Of a stretch of 64,000 bases of DNA, positions 8,015-15,691 are shown piece after piece. The translations under genes and the position numbers were made by a program. The stretch lies in the NCBI RefSeq assembly GCF_014836845.1, contig NZ_JACSQA010000004.1, forward strand, positions 84,774-148,773. The letters run 5' to 3'. The notes beneath the pieces were generated by a model, which saw nothing but the letters and a program-made list of their open reading frames with translations, did no database searches and was not told the DNA's origin. How positions within the stretch are numbered: position 1 is the stretch's first letter; each line of letters starts with the position of its first letter. This DNA is from Ureibacillus galli. GTDB lineage: Bacteria; Bacillota; Bacilli; Bacillales_A; Planococcaceae.

Positions 8015-9100
8015 ATGAAAAACTTTTCTAATGAAGTTTCCCTTCCGAAAGATACAGCTCCCCATTTATTTTCAAATGTGGAATGGTGGTACTATTTTGC
8101 TTATCTTACGGGGGAGAAAGGAGGCCGATATGCGACAATGGCTTCCTTTTTTCGAATTGGGGAAACCGAGTTAAATAAAGGCCATTATTTAATTTTTTCT
8201 CTCATTGATTTGAATAAAGAAATTCAGTATAACTATTCCCAAATCGACTCAACATTAAAGTGGAATTTAAAGGCCTTCTATCTTCCGCTGTATTTACTAC
8301 TTCGTCCCGCAGATAAGCGCATTTGGAGATTGCAAAAAAGCTTGTTGAAGGGAAAAATTCCTTCTCCCCATACGCAAATGAAAGAAGTGACAATCAAACA
8401 TAATCCAACCGAGCTTATTTATGGGGATCATCATGTATCATTTTTCGGTGAGAAGGAAGATCGTTTTAACGTACAACTAGCCGACGAAAAATTGGAAATC
8501 GATTTACAATTTACACCGCTTAAATCCATTGCTCTTATTGGTGAAGATGCTAAACCAGATGAGTTATACTATTACTCCTTTACGAAAAACGAAGTTCAAG
8601 GACAGATTCGTACGGAACAAGGAACACAAAAAGTAACAGGTCAAGGTTGGTTTGATCATCAATGGGGATGGGATTATGCATTATTAAAAGGAAACGAAGG
8701 ATGGAATTGGTTTGGTCTTCAATTAAGTGATGGCCGAGAGTTGTTATTAAATGAGATGCATTCCAGAGGGGAGAAAACCTTTTCTCCGATGGCCAATTTA
8801 ATTGAACGGGACGGATCATTGCGTTTTTCAAGAAATGTGGATTTTCAACAATTGAAACATTGGCAAAGTGTGCAAACGAAAGGGAATTATCCAATCGAAT
8901 GGAAGATTGTTATTCCTGATTTTTCAATGGAAATAAACGTGAAGGCTGCTTTCCCTAATCAAGAAATGCCGATTATCGGACCGCTTCAAGCTATATGGGA
9001 AGGAGCTTGTATTGTAACGGGTCAGGAAATTTTAGCGAATGGAAAGAGAAAAAATATTTATGGGAAAGGCTTTATGGAATTAGTCGGATATGCGAATTAA
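8015..9100 (+). CDS. Lipocalin-like / carotenoid 1,2-hydratase-like (AttH/CrtC) protein
   Basis: The ~361-aa protein begins with an NVEWWYYFAYLTGEKGGRYA segment, the hallmark of the AttH/CrtC family, and has QGWFDHQWGWDY in the middle; the family folds as two lipocalin-like barrels. CrtC homologues hydrate carotenoids, but Firmicute members lack a demonstrated reaction, so the substrate is open. ATG at 8015 is preceded by an in-frame TTG at 8012; neither has a strong ribosome binding site. It stands after the thiamine operon with a 75-base gap and may be co-transcribed. There is no signal peptide. Confidence 0.7.
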   Translation: MKNFSNEVSLPKDTAPHLFSNVEWWYYFAYLTGEKGGRYATMASFFRIGETELNKGHYLIFSLIDLNKEIQYNYSQIDSTLKWNLKAFYLPLYLLLRPADKRIWRLQKSLLKGKIPSPHTQMKEVTIKHNPTELIYGDHHVSFFGEKEDRFNVQLADEKLEIDLQFTPLKSIALIGEDAKPDELYYYSFTKNEVQGQIRTEQGTQKVTGQGWFDHQWGWDYALLKGNEGWNWFGLQLSDGRELLLNEMHSRGEKTFSPMANLIERDGSLRFSRNVDFQQLKHWQSVQTKGNYPIEWKIVIPDFSMEINVKAAFPNQEMPIIGPLQAIWEGACIVTGQEILANGKRKNIYGKGFMELVGYAN

Positions 9101-9240
9101 ATATTTTTCGTTGTATTGTTAGTATTGCTCCATCACAAAAAGATATGTCCAACATTTGTAGCTTTCCTTCGTACATATTTTGTAGCCAAATTTCAATACT
9201 AAAGTGGAAACGAAAATTGGCGTAGGAAGGGAAGAGACAT

Positions 9241-9522
9241 ATGGCGAAGCATTCAGATACAAGTTGGAAACAGGATCATCCAAGTACGTTGTTCGGCAAC
9301 TCGGTTCAAAAGGCTGATCGCGCGGTAAAGCAAGCGATGTCCCACCCAGAGGAAATAGCAGTGGAGCATGCTTTCAATTCCATCGCCCACGCAGAAAACG
9401 CATTTTCCAATGCAGTCCAACATGAAGAACATATGGATATGATTGAAGCAAATAAACAGCATTTAGACAAAGTGAAACAACAATTACGTGAAGTGGAAGA
9501 GATTGTGGAAGAGCAAAAATAA
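9241..9522 (+). CDS. Small helical hypothetical protein
   Basis: The 93-aa hydrophilic, His- and Glu-rich protein has a probable coiled coil over its C-terminal ~35 residues (KQHLDKVKQQLREVEEIVEE). GGAAGGGAAGAG precedes the ATG and a strong terminator follows, so this is a real single-gene unit. I do not recognise the family. There is no membrane segment or cysteine. Confidence 0.65.
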   Translation: MAKHSDTSWKQDHPSTLFGNSVQKADRAVKQAMSHPEEIAVEHAFNSIAHAENAFSNAVQHEEHMDMIEANKQHLDKVKQQLREVEEIVEEQK

Positions 9523-9541
9523 ATTGGTATTACAAACATGA

Positions 9542-9578
9542 CAGCTAATTGGCAAATAAAATGCCAATTAGCTGATTT
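9542..9578. terminator. Strong bidirectional-looking terminator
   Basis: A perfect 13-bp stem, CAGCTAATTGGCA / TGCCAATTAGCTG, is followed by ATTTTC on the plus strand. It ends the 93-aa gene. Confidence 0.85.
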
Positions 9579-9655
9579 TCGTGAAAAACTCATTATTTTC
9601 AGTGAAAACTTCGATTTTCTATTTAATAAACCCACTATGTTTTGTTGGCATACAA

Positions 9656-9772
9656 TCAAAGCCAACCTTTAACATAGGTTAATAAACCGATAAATGCACC
9701 AATACTAGCTGCTGGAAAAACAAAAAGAGCTAGGTGTAAGTCTTTCTTTTCCTTTTTATCTTCTGTAACCAA
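9656..9772 (-). CDS. 38-aa small membrane protein
   Basis: An AGGAGGTG lies eight bases upstream of a TTG that opens a 38-codon frame. The product has a charged N-terminus (VTEDKKEKKDLHL) and one hydrophobic helix with small residues (ALFVFPAASIGAFIGLLTYV). The near-perfect ribosome binding site is the main evidence. The family is not recognised. It stands alone between two convergent-side terminators and the DinB gene. Confidence 0.55.
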   Translation of the reverse strand: MVTEDKKEKKDLHLALFVFPAASIGAFIGLLTYVKGWL

Positions 9773-9935
9773 ATTTTACACCTCCTATGTAATTATTCCA
9801 TAAATTAATTAAATGTTACCATAAATATCCATAGTATTTAAACAATACTCCTCAACTAACCTTCACATGTAGTTCTAATTGGACTTTTGGTAAGCAAAAT
9901 CTCATAAACATATATCCAGAATGCCTTTGAAACTT

Positions 9936-10439
9936 TTAAAGAGGTGGATTTTCCACTCCAAATTGAAACCAATCTTCCTTTGGTGGGCCGTACACGCCGA
10001 ACGGTTTTATGCCAGCTTGACGCATGAGAACAGTCATTTGGCCGCGATGATGGATAATATGTTTAATTAATCCCATTAAAATTTGAGCATTGGATTCTTC
10101 TCTGCCAAAGGCAATTTGTCGTTTCTTCAAATCTTCGTCTGTCCATTGTTCCTCAATCACTCTCGCAGCATCTGCACTAGTTTTTTGAAACGTTTTAACG
10201 ATAACACTTGCGGAGCTTGGAATCTGTTCTTTATTTTCTACTTCATTGATTTTCAATCCAAAATCGGATAAGTATTCCGGTATTGTCGTCGTTAAATGCC
10301 ATGCAATCCTTCCTAATGTACGACCTTCCGCATACACTTGTTGGTTCAACGATGAATCGGTTAAACCTTCCAACACTTTTTGCGTTAACAACGCTTCCTT
10401 ATTCCATTCCTTTATAAAATCTGCAACGGTACCATACAT
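9936..10439 (-). CDS. DinB-family protein
   Basis: The 167-aa protein has the DinB/YfiT four-helix fold with the metal-binding histidines visible in GRIAWHLTTTIPEY near residue 48 and KHIIHHRGQMTVLMRQ near residue 130. Such proteins are metal-dependent thiol S-transferases (for example using bacillithiol) or of unknown substrate. GGAGGAATGAAAC precedes the ATG. It is divergent from a WYL/YafY-type regulator, which probably controls it through the shared operator at 10499-10515. Confidence 0.85.
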   Translation of the reverse strand: MYGTVADFIKEWNKEALLTQKVLEGLTDSSLNQQVYAEGRTLGRIAWHLTTTIPEYLSDFGLKINEVENKEQIPSSASVIVKTFQKTSADAARVIEEQWTDEDLKKRQIAFGREESNAQILMGLIKHIIHHRGQMTVLMRQAGIKPFGVYGPPKEDWFQFGVENPPL

Positions 10440-10498
10440 GTTTCATTCCTCCGATATCATATATTTTTTGTATCTATTGTCGATTATAAACTACAATG

Positions 10499-10515
10499 GT
10501 GACAACGAATGTCAC
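10499..10515. promoter_or_regulatory. Candidate operator GTGACA-N5-TGTCAC
   Basis: GTGACAACGAATGTCAC is a perfect 6-bp inverted repeat with a 5-base spacer. It lies between the divergent DinB and WYL-regulator genes, just after a TATAAA-type -10 at about 10485. The position suits autoregulation by the neighbouring HTH protein. Confidence 0.6.
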
Positions 10516-10537
10516 TGTTTATTATTTGGAGGTATCC

Positions 10538-11485
10538 ATGTCTAAAGCGAAAAGGTTAAATGAACTCATTATGATGGTGAATCGAAAGAAAAGATTTACG
10601 GTCGGGGAGTTAGCGCAAGAATTTGGCGTATCTAAAAGAACGATTTTACGAGATATGCAAGAATTAAGTGAAATGGGGGTTCCACTGTATTCTGAGCCAG
10701 GTCCCCATGGGGGCTATCAAGTATTAAATGAAAGAATTCTTCCTCCGATTGCTTTTAGTGAAAATGAAGCGATTTCTATTTTTTATGCTATTCATGCATT
10801 AAGACATTACATTTCCCTTCCTTTTGATACAGAGTATGAATCAATCAAAAAGAAATTTTATTTAACTCTTTCTGGAGATGTGCGGGATAAAATTGACCAA
10901 ATGAAAGACCGGGTTGATTTTTATGCCATTACCCAACAAGAAGAGGTGCCGTTTTTAAAACAACTATTGGAGGCAGCTATCGAACAGAAAGTCATCAACA
11001 TCGACTATGAAACAATCGAAAAAAGCAGTAACCGAAGTATTCAACCGATTGGTATTTACGCGAAAGATGGAAAATGGTACTGCCCGGCTTATTGCTTTTT
11101 AAGAAATCATTATCGTGTTTTCAGGTGTGATCGGATTAAACAGGTAAAAGAGGATGAACAAACGCCACCGATTAATCTATCGGAAATACACTTGAAAAAT
11201 CGTTTTAATTTAATCGATAAAAATAAAGTCACTTATCCATTACATGTGGAGTTGACGGACAAAGGGATAGAAAAATTTAAAAAGGCGAGCTATCCGGGCG
11301 TGTTTTTACACGTGAGAGAAGATGGTTCGGGGTATTTAATAGGTGAGATTTCGGAAGAAGATTTGTCCTTTTTTGCAAACTATTTTATCGATTATGGGAA
11401 AGAAGCATTGATCAATGGCCCTATAGAATTAATTGACTGTATGAAAGAAAAGTTACATGAAATTTTAAAACTGTATTGTCACTAA
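10538..11485 (+). CDS. YafY-type HTH-WYL domain transcriptional regulator
   Basis: The 315-aa protein has an N-terminal HTH_11 domain (FTVGELAQEFGVSKRTILRD, residues ~20-40) with the GPHGGY motif of the family, then a WYL effector-sensing domain (IYAKDGKWYCPAYCFLRN and FRCDRIKQ, around residues 185-215). WYL regulators respond to DNA-damage nucleotides or other ligands. I chose ATG 10538 because GGAGG sits five bases upstream; an upstream in-frame ATG at 10496 overlaps the candidate operator. Its likely targets are itself and the divergent DinB gene. Confidence 0.88.
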   Translation: MSKAKRLNELIMMVNRKKRFTVGELAQEFGVSKRTILRDMQELSEMGVPLYSEPGPHGGYQVLNERILPPIAFSENEAISIFYAIHALRHYISLPFDTEYESIKKKFYLTLSGDVRDKIDQMKDRVDFYAITQQEEVPFLKQLLEAAIEQKVINIDYETIEKSSNRSIQPIGIYAKDGKWYCPAYCFLRNHYRVFRCDRIKQVKEDEQTPPINLSEIHLKNRFNLIDKNKVTYPLHVELTDKGIEKFKKASYPGVFLHVREDGSGYLIGEISEEDLSFFANYFIDYGKEALINGPIELIDCMKEKLHEILKLYCH

Positions 11486-11578
11486 GTTTTTATGATGGAG
11501 TGTCCCCAAAAGTCTAGGTACTAGCAAAGATTCACCATATACTAATTTTAAAGTTTAACCCTGATAGGGGGTGAATTG

Positions 11579-12163
11579 ATGCCATTTTATCCGCCCAATC
11601 CTAGACGAAGGCAACAGCAAATGATGTATAGATCTGGTTTTGGACCTTCCAATCCAGCTAGAGGGCAACAACAATCCTATGAGTCCAATCAAGGTAGACA
11701 AGAGACGCCTTATTTCAATCCGTATGAAGGAGCAGAACAGCCCTTCTATCCGTATCAGGAAGAGCAGGCGTTCTTTAACCCGTTTCAAGGAAGAGGAGAG
11801 GAAGCGTATTTCGATCCATATCAAAATTTGGAGGAACAACCATACTTCAACCCTTATGATGTAGAGCCTCCGTTTTTCAATCCTTTTCAAGGAGGGGGGC
11901 AACCTTTTCCTCATCAAGGACGGGGAGGGCAACCGCTGTTTAACCAAGCTCAAGGAAGACCACAGCCGGGTGCCTTTAACCGCAATCCAGGGAGGCCACA
12001 GCAACCGCCTTTTAACGGAAACCAACAACCCCGACCTGGTTTTTTCACAAGATTACCTGATAATATAAATAAAATTTACGGTCATGTCGGAACGATTCGG
12101 AACGGGGTTGATATGGTAAGGCAATTGGGAGCCTTTCTGAATGCCTTTAGAGGACCTAGATAG
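11579..12163 (+). CDS. Gln/Pro/Phe-rich repeat protein (YqfQ/YppG-like)
   Basis: The 194-aa product is low complexity for its first ~145 residues, built on about six diverged copies of a YFNPYEG / FFNPFQG-type unit, then PQ/GRG-rich sequence. It ends with a conserved-looking amphipathic segment (NINKIYGHVGTIRNGVDMVR). This layout resembles YqfQ (VrrA) and YppG proteins of Bacillus, some of which are spore-associated; I cannot decide between them. GGGGGTGA sits five bases before ATG 11579; the TTG one codon earlier is too close. The DNA repeats create long antisense ORFs that are not real. Confidence 0.7.
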   Translation: MPFYPPNPRRRQQQMMYRSGFGPSNPARGQQQSYESNQGRQETPYFNPYEGAEQPFYPYQEEQAFFNPFQGRGEEAYFDPYQNLEEQPYFNPYDVEPPFFNPFQGGGQPFPHQGRGGQPLFNQAQGRPQPGAFNRNPGRPQQPPFNGNQQPRPGFFTRLPDNINKIYGHVGTIRNGVDMVRQLGAFLNAFRGPR

Positions 12164-12178
12164 CACGTATACATCACT

Positions 12179-12206
12179 GCACATCAATATCGTTGATGTG
12201 CTTTTT
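12179..12206. terminator. Rho-independent terminator
   Basis: GCACATCAAtatcGTTGATGTGC followed by TTTTTG separates the repeat protein from a convergent methyltransferase gene. Confidence 0.8.
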
Positions 12207-12211
12207 GCGTT

Positions 12212-12934
12212 TTATCCCTTCGTACAAGTGAAAATACGGTAATCTAAAATCCCTTGATATTTTAAAACTTTTTCAAAATGCTGCTCCATTACTTCGAACG
12301 TTTCAGGTTCAATCGACTCGGAGAAATGATAATCTTCTAAAACGGCATTGTCTTGTTGTTGGGAAGGCTGAGGATGAATGTGAATATGTTGAAAACCAGT
12401 TTGCTCGAATAAATGAATCCAATCTTTTTCTGTTAAAAGGGATTGAAACTCGTAAAATTGTTGAAGATCCGTTTCCTCCGTTTTATCAAGAGGGCGGTTT
12501 ATCGTCATCTCAATCGCAATGAAACGACCACCAGACTTTAATAGACGGTAAATCTCTTTAAGGGCAACGGATGCATTGGCAAAGGATAGTACGGATTCAG
12601 AGAGGACAAGGTCAAATTGAGCGTCCTGTAATGGGACATTCTCGATGGAACTTTGGAGAATCTCTACCGGTAACTGATCCTTCTTCATTCTTTTTTTCGC
12701 CTTTTCTACCATTATTGGATGGATGTCAATGCCGGTTACTTTTGCGTCATATCGAGAGGTAAGATAAGCTGCCGTTTGCCCCGTACCACAACCGACATCT
12801 AATACATGGGATGTTTCGTCAATCGACTCATTTTTTAACACTTCCATCGTTAAACTAAGTCCTCCAGGATGGGCCCCTCCGACTCCGAACTGGGAAAGAA
12901 AATCTAAATACTTAGAACTTTTTATTTGAACCAC
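12212..12934 (-). CDS. Class I SAM-dependent methyltransferase
   Basis: The 240-aa protein has the Methyltransf_11/25 core: motif I VLDVGCGTGQTAAYL at residues ~44-58, the acidic end of strand 2 (VTGIDIHPIMV), and FDLVLSESVLSF as motif IV. It transfers methyl from S-adenosylmethionine to an unknown small molecule. The start is GTG with AAAGGA six bases upstream. It is a single gene, convergent with the repeat protein. The substrate is not inferable. Confidence 0.85.
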   Translation of the reverse strand: MVQIKSSKYLDFLSQFGVGGAHPGGLSLTMEVLKNESIDETSHVLDVGCGTGQTAAYLTSRYDAKVTGIDIHPIMVEKAKKRMKKDQLPVEILQSSIENVPLQDAQFDLVLSESVLSFANASVALKEIYRLLKSGGRFIAIEMTINRPLDKTEETDLQQFYEFQSLLTEKDWIHLFEQTGFQHIHIHPQPSQQQDNAVLEDYHFSESIEPETFEVMEQHFEKVLKYQGILDYRIFTCTKG

Positions 12935-12942
12935 CTACTTCC

Positions 12943-13064
12943 TTTATCTTTAGTTGTAGTTTATGTTGGGTATAATTGATGGTTCCTTCAAAGGTGTATT
13001 GTTCATACGCAATATTTCCTCCAAATTCAATAGGCGTAAATCCGATTTATTTCCTATTTCCTTC
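12943..13064 (-). pseudogene. Possible gene remnant upstream of the methyltransferase
   Basis: On the minus strand a frame reads IGFTPIEFGGNIAYEQYTFE and then GTINYTQHKLQLKIKEV, running into the methyltransferase start region. It begins right after a stop and has no start codon or ribosome binding site, yet the residue composition looks protein-like. It may be the tail of a decayed gene; I do not recognise it. The plus-strand ORF over the same bases (12976-13161) has no such support. Confidence 0.2.
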
Positions 13065-13210
13065 CAAGTTTGTAAGCACTACAATAGTAAAGGTTCATTC
13101 GATTTTTAGCATAAATAGGATGGGGAAATCGTATGGTATGACGACCCTTGAGAGAAGTTGAATCTTTTTACAAAATTGCTCGTAAATGTAAAAGAAAAGA
13201 GGTGAAGAGA

Positions 13211-13531
13211 TTGGGGAAAACGAGAAAGGTCATGGTAGGTGTTACGTCGACTGCACTGACGCTAGGATTAGCTGGATGTGGTTCAAATACTGCTGAAGGA
13301 TCTCCTCCTGATGATCAATATTGTAATGATTGGGAATGGGATAACGATGATGGTGTATGGGAATGTGATGACAGACATTCTAGCTATTATGGTCATTATT
13401 ATTATGGCGGCTCTTATTATAAAGATAAAAACTCCCTGTTAAAGAATTCAAGTTTTAAGAGCTCGAAAAGTAGTTCTTCTGTGAACAAGAGCTCTGGCTT
13501 TGGCAGTGGATCAAAAAGCTACGGGGGATAA
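13211..13531 (+). CDS. Lipoprotein with Tyr/Ser/Gly-rich tail (YgiB/YjfM-like context)
   Basis: The 106-aa product starts at TTG 13211 with GAGGTG six bases upstream. A signal peptide ends in the lipobox LAGC (Cys23), so the mature protein is membrane-anchored outside. The rest is acidic (NDWEWDNDDGVWECDD) then a YYGHYYYGGSYY stretch and a Ser/Lys/Gly-rich tail. It heads an operon with DUF350, an unknown protein, a glutathionylspermidine-synthase-like ligase and a K+ channel. Enterobacterial operons pair the same ligase family (YgiC, YjfC) with YgiB/YjfM lipoproteins, so the role assignment rests on context rather than clear sequence similarity. Confidence 0.75.
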   Translation: MGKTRKVMVGVTSTALTLGLAGCGSNTAEGSPPDDQYCNDWEWDNDDGVWECDDRHSSYYGHYYYGGSYYKDKNSLLKNSSFKSSKSSSSVNKSSGFGSGSKSYGG

Positions 13532-13575
13532 GAACCCCCTTTATGAAAAATAGAAGTTAAAAAGGGAGGTACACA

Positions 13576-13974
13576 ATGAATTTATATCTTAATTTTGCAT
13601 CGTATGTAGGGGTTTCTTTACTGCTTCTTATCGTAGGAGTTGTTTTATTTACGATCAGTACACCGAAATTAAAGGAATTTCGTTTAATCGCTGAAAAAAA
13701 TGTCACGGCAGCAATGTCCCTTGGAGGGAAAATTTTTGGTTTAGCAATTGTATTAGGTGCGGCAGCACAATATTCGGTTTCTCTTCTTGACATGTTACTT
13801 TGGGGAGCAATCGGAATTGTCGCTCAAATTATCGTCTTTATTTTAGCGGAAGTGTTAACGATTCGCTTTAGTATCCATCAAGCAATCGAAGAGGATAATC
13901 GAGCAGTAGGAACGATGTTATTATCTTTATCGTTAGCCGTTGGTTGGATTATTGCCAACTGTTTATCTTACTAG
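13576..13974 (+). CDS. DUF350 (YjfL-like) membrane protein
   Basis: The 132-aa protein has about four membrane helices and the DUF350 pattern, including the conserved KEFRLIAEKNVTAAMSLGGK loop between helices 1 and 2. The ATG has AAAGGGAGG eight bases upstream. DUF350 proteins recur with YgiC/YjfC-type ATP-grasp ligases and PspA-related membrane-stress genes. The molecular function is unknown; here it sits between the lipoprotein and the ligase in one operon. Confidence 0.85.
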   Translation: MNLYLNFASYVGVSLLLLIVGVVLFTISTPKLKEFRLIAEKNVTAAMSLGGKIFGLAIVLGAAAQYSVSLLDMLLWGAIGIVAQIIVFILAEVLTIRFSIHQAIEEDNRAVGTMLLSLSLAVGWIIANCLSY

Positions 13975-13992
13975 TTAGGGTGGGGAAGGACA

Positions 13993-14454
13993 ATGAAAGC
14001 ATTAACTTACTATCTCGATAAAGGAAATGGCCATTATGAGCCATTTTATGAATATACAACAGCCAATGTTGGAATCGATGAATTTTACGCGAGGCAGTTA
14101 TGTACGTACTTCATCTTAAGAGGAACCCAATACGAACTCACTTCCAATGAAATGCTTGGGGAAGAAGAGATTTTAGTGATTAAAGAAATCGGCAGAAACT
14201 ACCCAGGAGAAGATGAAAAAAGTTTTCGTGGTATGGGCGTCCATATCGAGTTTCGTAGCCCTGATGAACGGAATAATTTCCCGTTATTATCTCGCATTCC
14301 TTGTCCTTCCCACTTCGATGTCCTTCGCTACCTTGTAAAGGATGTCGTCGATGTACCGGGCATCGGACAAAAACTCGTAACTTCAACGGAAATCGATGAG
14401 GACCGGGGAGTTTATGTCCTATATGTCAAGGATGTAGGAGAGGGAACAGCGTGA
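13993..14454 (+). CDS. Conserved hypothetical protein of the DUF350/ATP-grasp operon
   Basis: The 153-aa soluble protein has no recognised domain. It starts at an ATG behind GGTGGGGAAGG and its stop overlaps the ligase GTG start, so it is translationally coupled to the ligase. The composition is normal, with alternating strand-like segments, and there are no signal peptide or membrane helices. A role as a partner or adaptor of the ligase is a guess from coupling alone. Confidence 0.7.
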   Translation: MKALTYYLDKGNGHYEPFYEYTTANVGIDEFYARQLCTYFILRGTQYELTSNEMLGEEEILVIKEIGRNYPGEDEKSFRGMGVHIEFRSPDERNNFPLLSRIPCPSHFDVLRYLVKDVVDVPGIGQKLVTSTEIDEDRGVYVLYVKDVGEGTA

Positions 14455-15686
14455 AGGAGTCAGTTGATTATCATACAAAACGCCAACAATTTTACCGAAA
14501 TATAGAAGGATTTTGGGCTGACCTGTATGGGGAGGAATATGCCCTATATGATATAAAGCTTTTAAAAGAAGAAGAAGTAACCCGCATTCGCCAAATTAGT
14601 GAACGTATCGGAACAATCTTTTTTAAAAGTGCTTCCTTACTTCGAAATGCGCCCGACGAAACATTACTCGAAATGGGCTTCCCAAAGGAGACGATTTCTT
14701 TTCTAAGATTAAAAACCATTCCAGCTGAGAGTGTCATTTCTCGGCTGGATTTAATTCCTTATGGAGACAGTTATAAATGTATCGAAATTAATGCGGATAC
14801 ACCGACATTCATTAAAGAGTTATTTTCGATTAATGGGTTCGTTTGTAGCGACTTTGGCGTGGCCAATCCGAATGAAGGAATGGAAGTTCTTTTAAGAAAA
14901 GCGGTTCGACATAGTATTAATGAAAGTATTGCCCATCCATCCCCTCATATTGTATTTACAGCCCACGAGGACAACATTGAGGATAGGGAAACGGTACTGT
15001 TTCTTCAAAGGGGAGTGCCATCTAAATTCACGCCCCTTCATCAGCTACAAATTCAAAGGGGAGTCGGTCTCTTTGATGAGGATGGCGTGAAAATCGATCT
15101 TCTTTACCGCCAAACTTTCCCGATTGAAAGTTTAATAACGGACGAAGACGATGAAGGAAACCCGATTGGCCAATGGTTGTTGGAGTTGGTGGAGGAAGGG
15201 AAACTGATGATCATGAATCCTCCATCTGCCTTTTTACTACAAAATAAAGCAGTTCAAGCAATTATTTGGGGTCTGCATGAAGAGCGCCATCCTTTCTATA
15301 CAGATGAAGAACACGAATGGATAGAAGAATACTTTCTTCCAACTTATTTGGAGTCGGATCCATTATTAGAAAAGGGAGTTCCCTTCGTGAAAAAGCCGTC
15401 CTTTGGAAGGGAAGGTGACACGGTAGAAATTTTTAATGGGGATGGTCAACTTGTACATCAAGATGCCCAAAAATCTTATTCGGAATTTTTACCGGTCTAT
15501 CAGCAATTTGTTGAACACCCAACGGTAACTTTTCAAAGTGAAAAGGGTGTCCAACAAGGTCAGCTTTTACTTGGAAGCTTTTTATTAAATGGAAAACCAT
15601 CTGCAATAGGCTATAGAGTAGGGGGAACGATTACAAATAATCTTTCCTATTACTTACCTGTTGGACTTTTAAAGGGAGAAGGGTAA
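14451..15686 (+). CDS. Glutathionylspermidine-synthase-like ATP-grasp ligase
   Basis: The 411-aa protein matches the GSP_synth ATP-grasp family (YgiC/YjfC type): RLDLIPYGDSYKCIEINADT near residues 97-116 and the nucleotide-binding segment KKPSFGREGDTVEI near residue 314. It lacks the N-terminal CHAP amidase domain of true E. coli Gss. These enzymes are predicted to form amide bonds on peptides or polyamines; no substrate is established. The GTG start overlaps the upstream stop. The neighbouring lipoprotein tail and the DUF350 membrane protein are the natural candidates for substrate or partner. Confidence 0.85.
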   Translation: MKESVDYHTKRQQFYRNIEGFWADLYGEEYALYDIKLLKEEEVTRIRQISERIGTIFFKSASLLRNAPDETLLEMGFPKETISFLRLKTIPAESVISRLDLIPYGDSYKCIEINADTPTFIKELFSINGFVCSDFGVANPNEGMEVLLRKAVRHSINESIAHPSPHIVFTAHEDNIEDRETVLFLQRGVPSKFTPLHQLQIQRGVGLFDEDGVKIDLLYRQTFPIESLITDEDDEGNPIGQWLLELVEEGKLMIMNPPSAFLLQNKAVQAIIWGLHEERHPFYTDEEHEWIEEYFLPTYLESDPLLEKGVPFVKKPSFGREGDTVEIFNGDGQLVHQDAQKSYSEFLPVYQQFVEHPTVTFQSEKGVQQGQLLLGSFLLNGKPSAIGYRVGGTITNNLSYYLPVGLLKGEG

Positions 15687-15691
15687 GGAGT

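Noticed and set aside
11555..12028. 157-codon minus-strand ORF
   Set aside because: It is the mirror of the FNPY repeats in the plus-strand gene, with a Leu/Arg-rich artefact composition.
12976..13161. 61-codon plus-strand ORF
   Set aside because: No ribosome binding site and unlike any protein pattern; the opposite strand holds a better, though decayed, frame.
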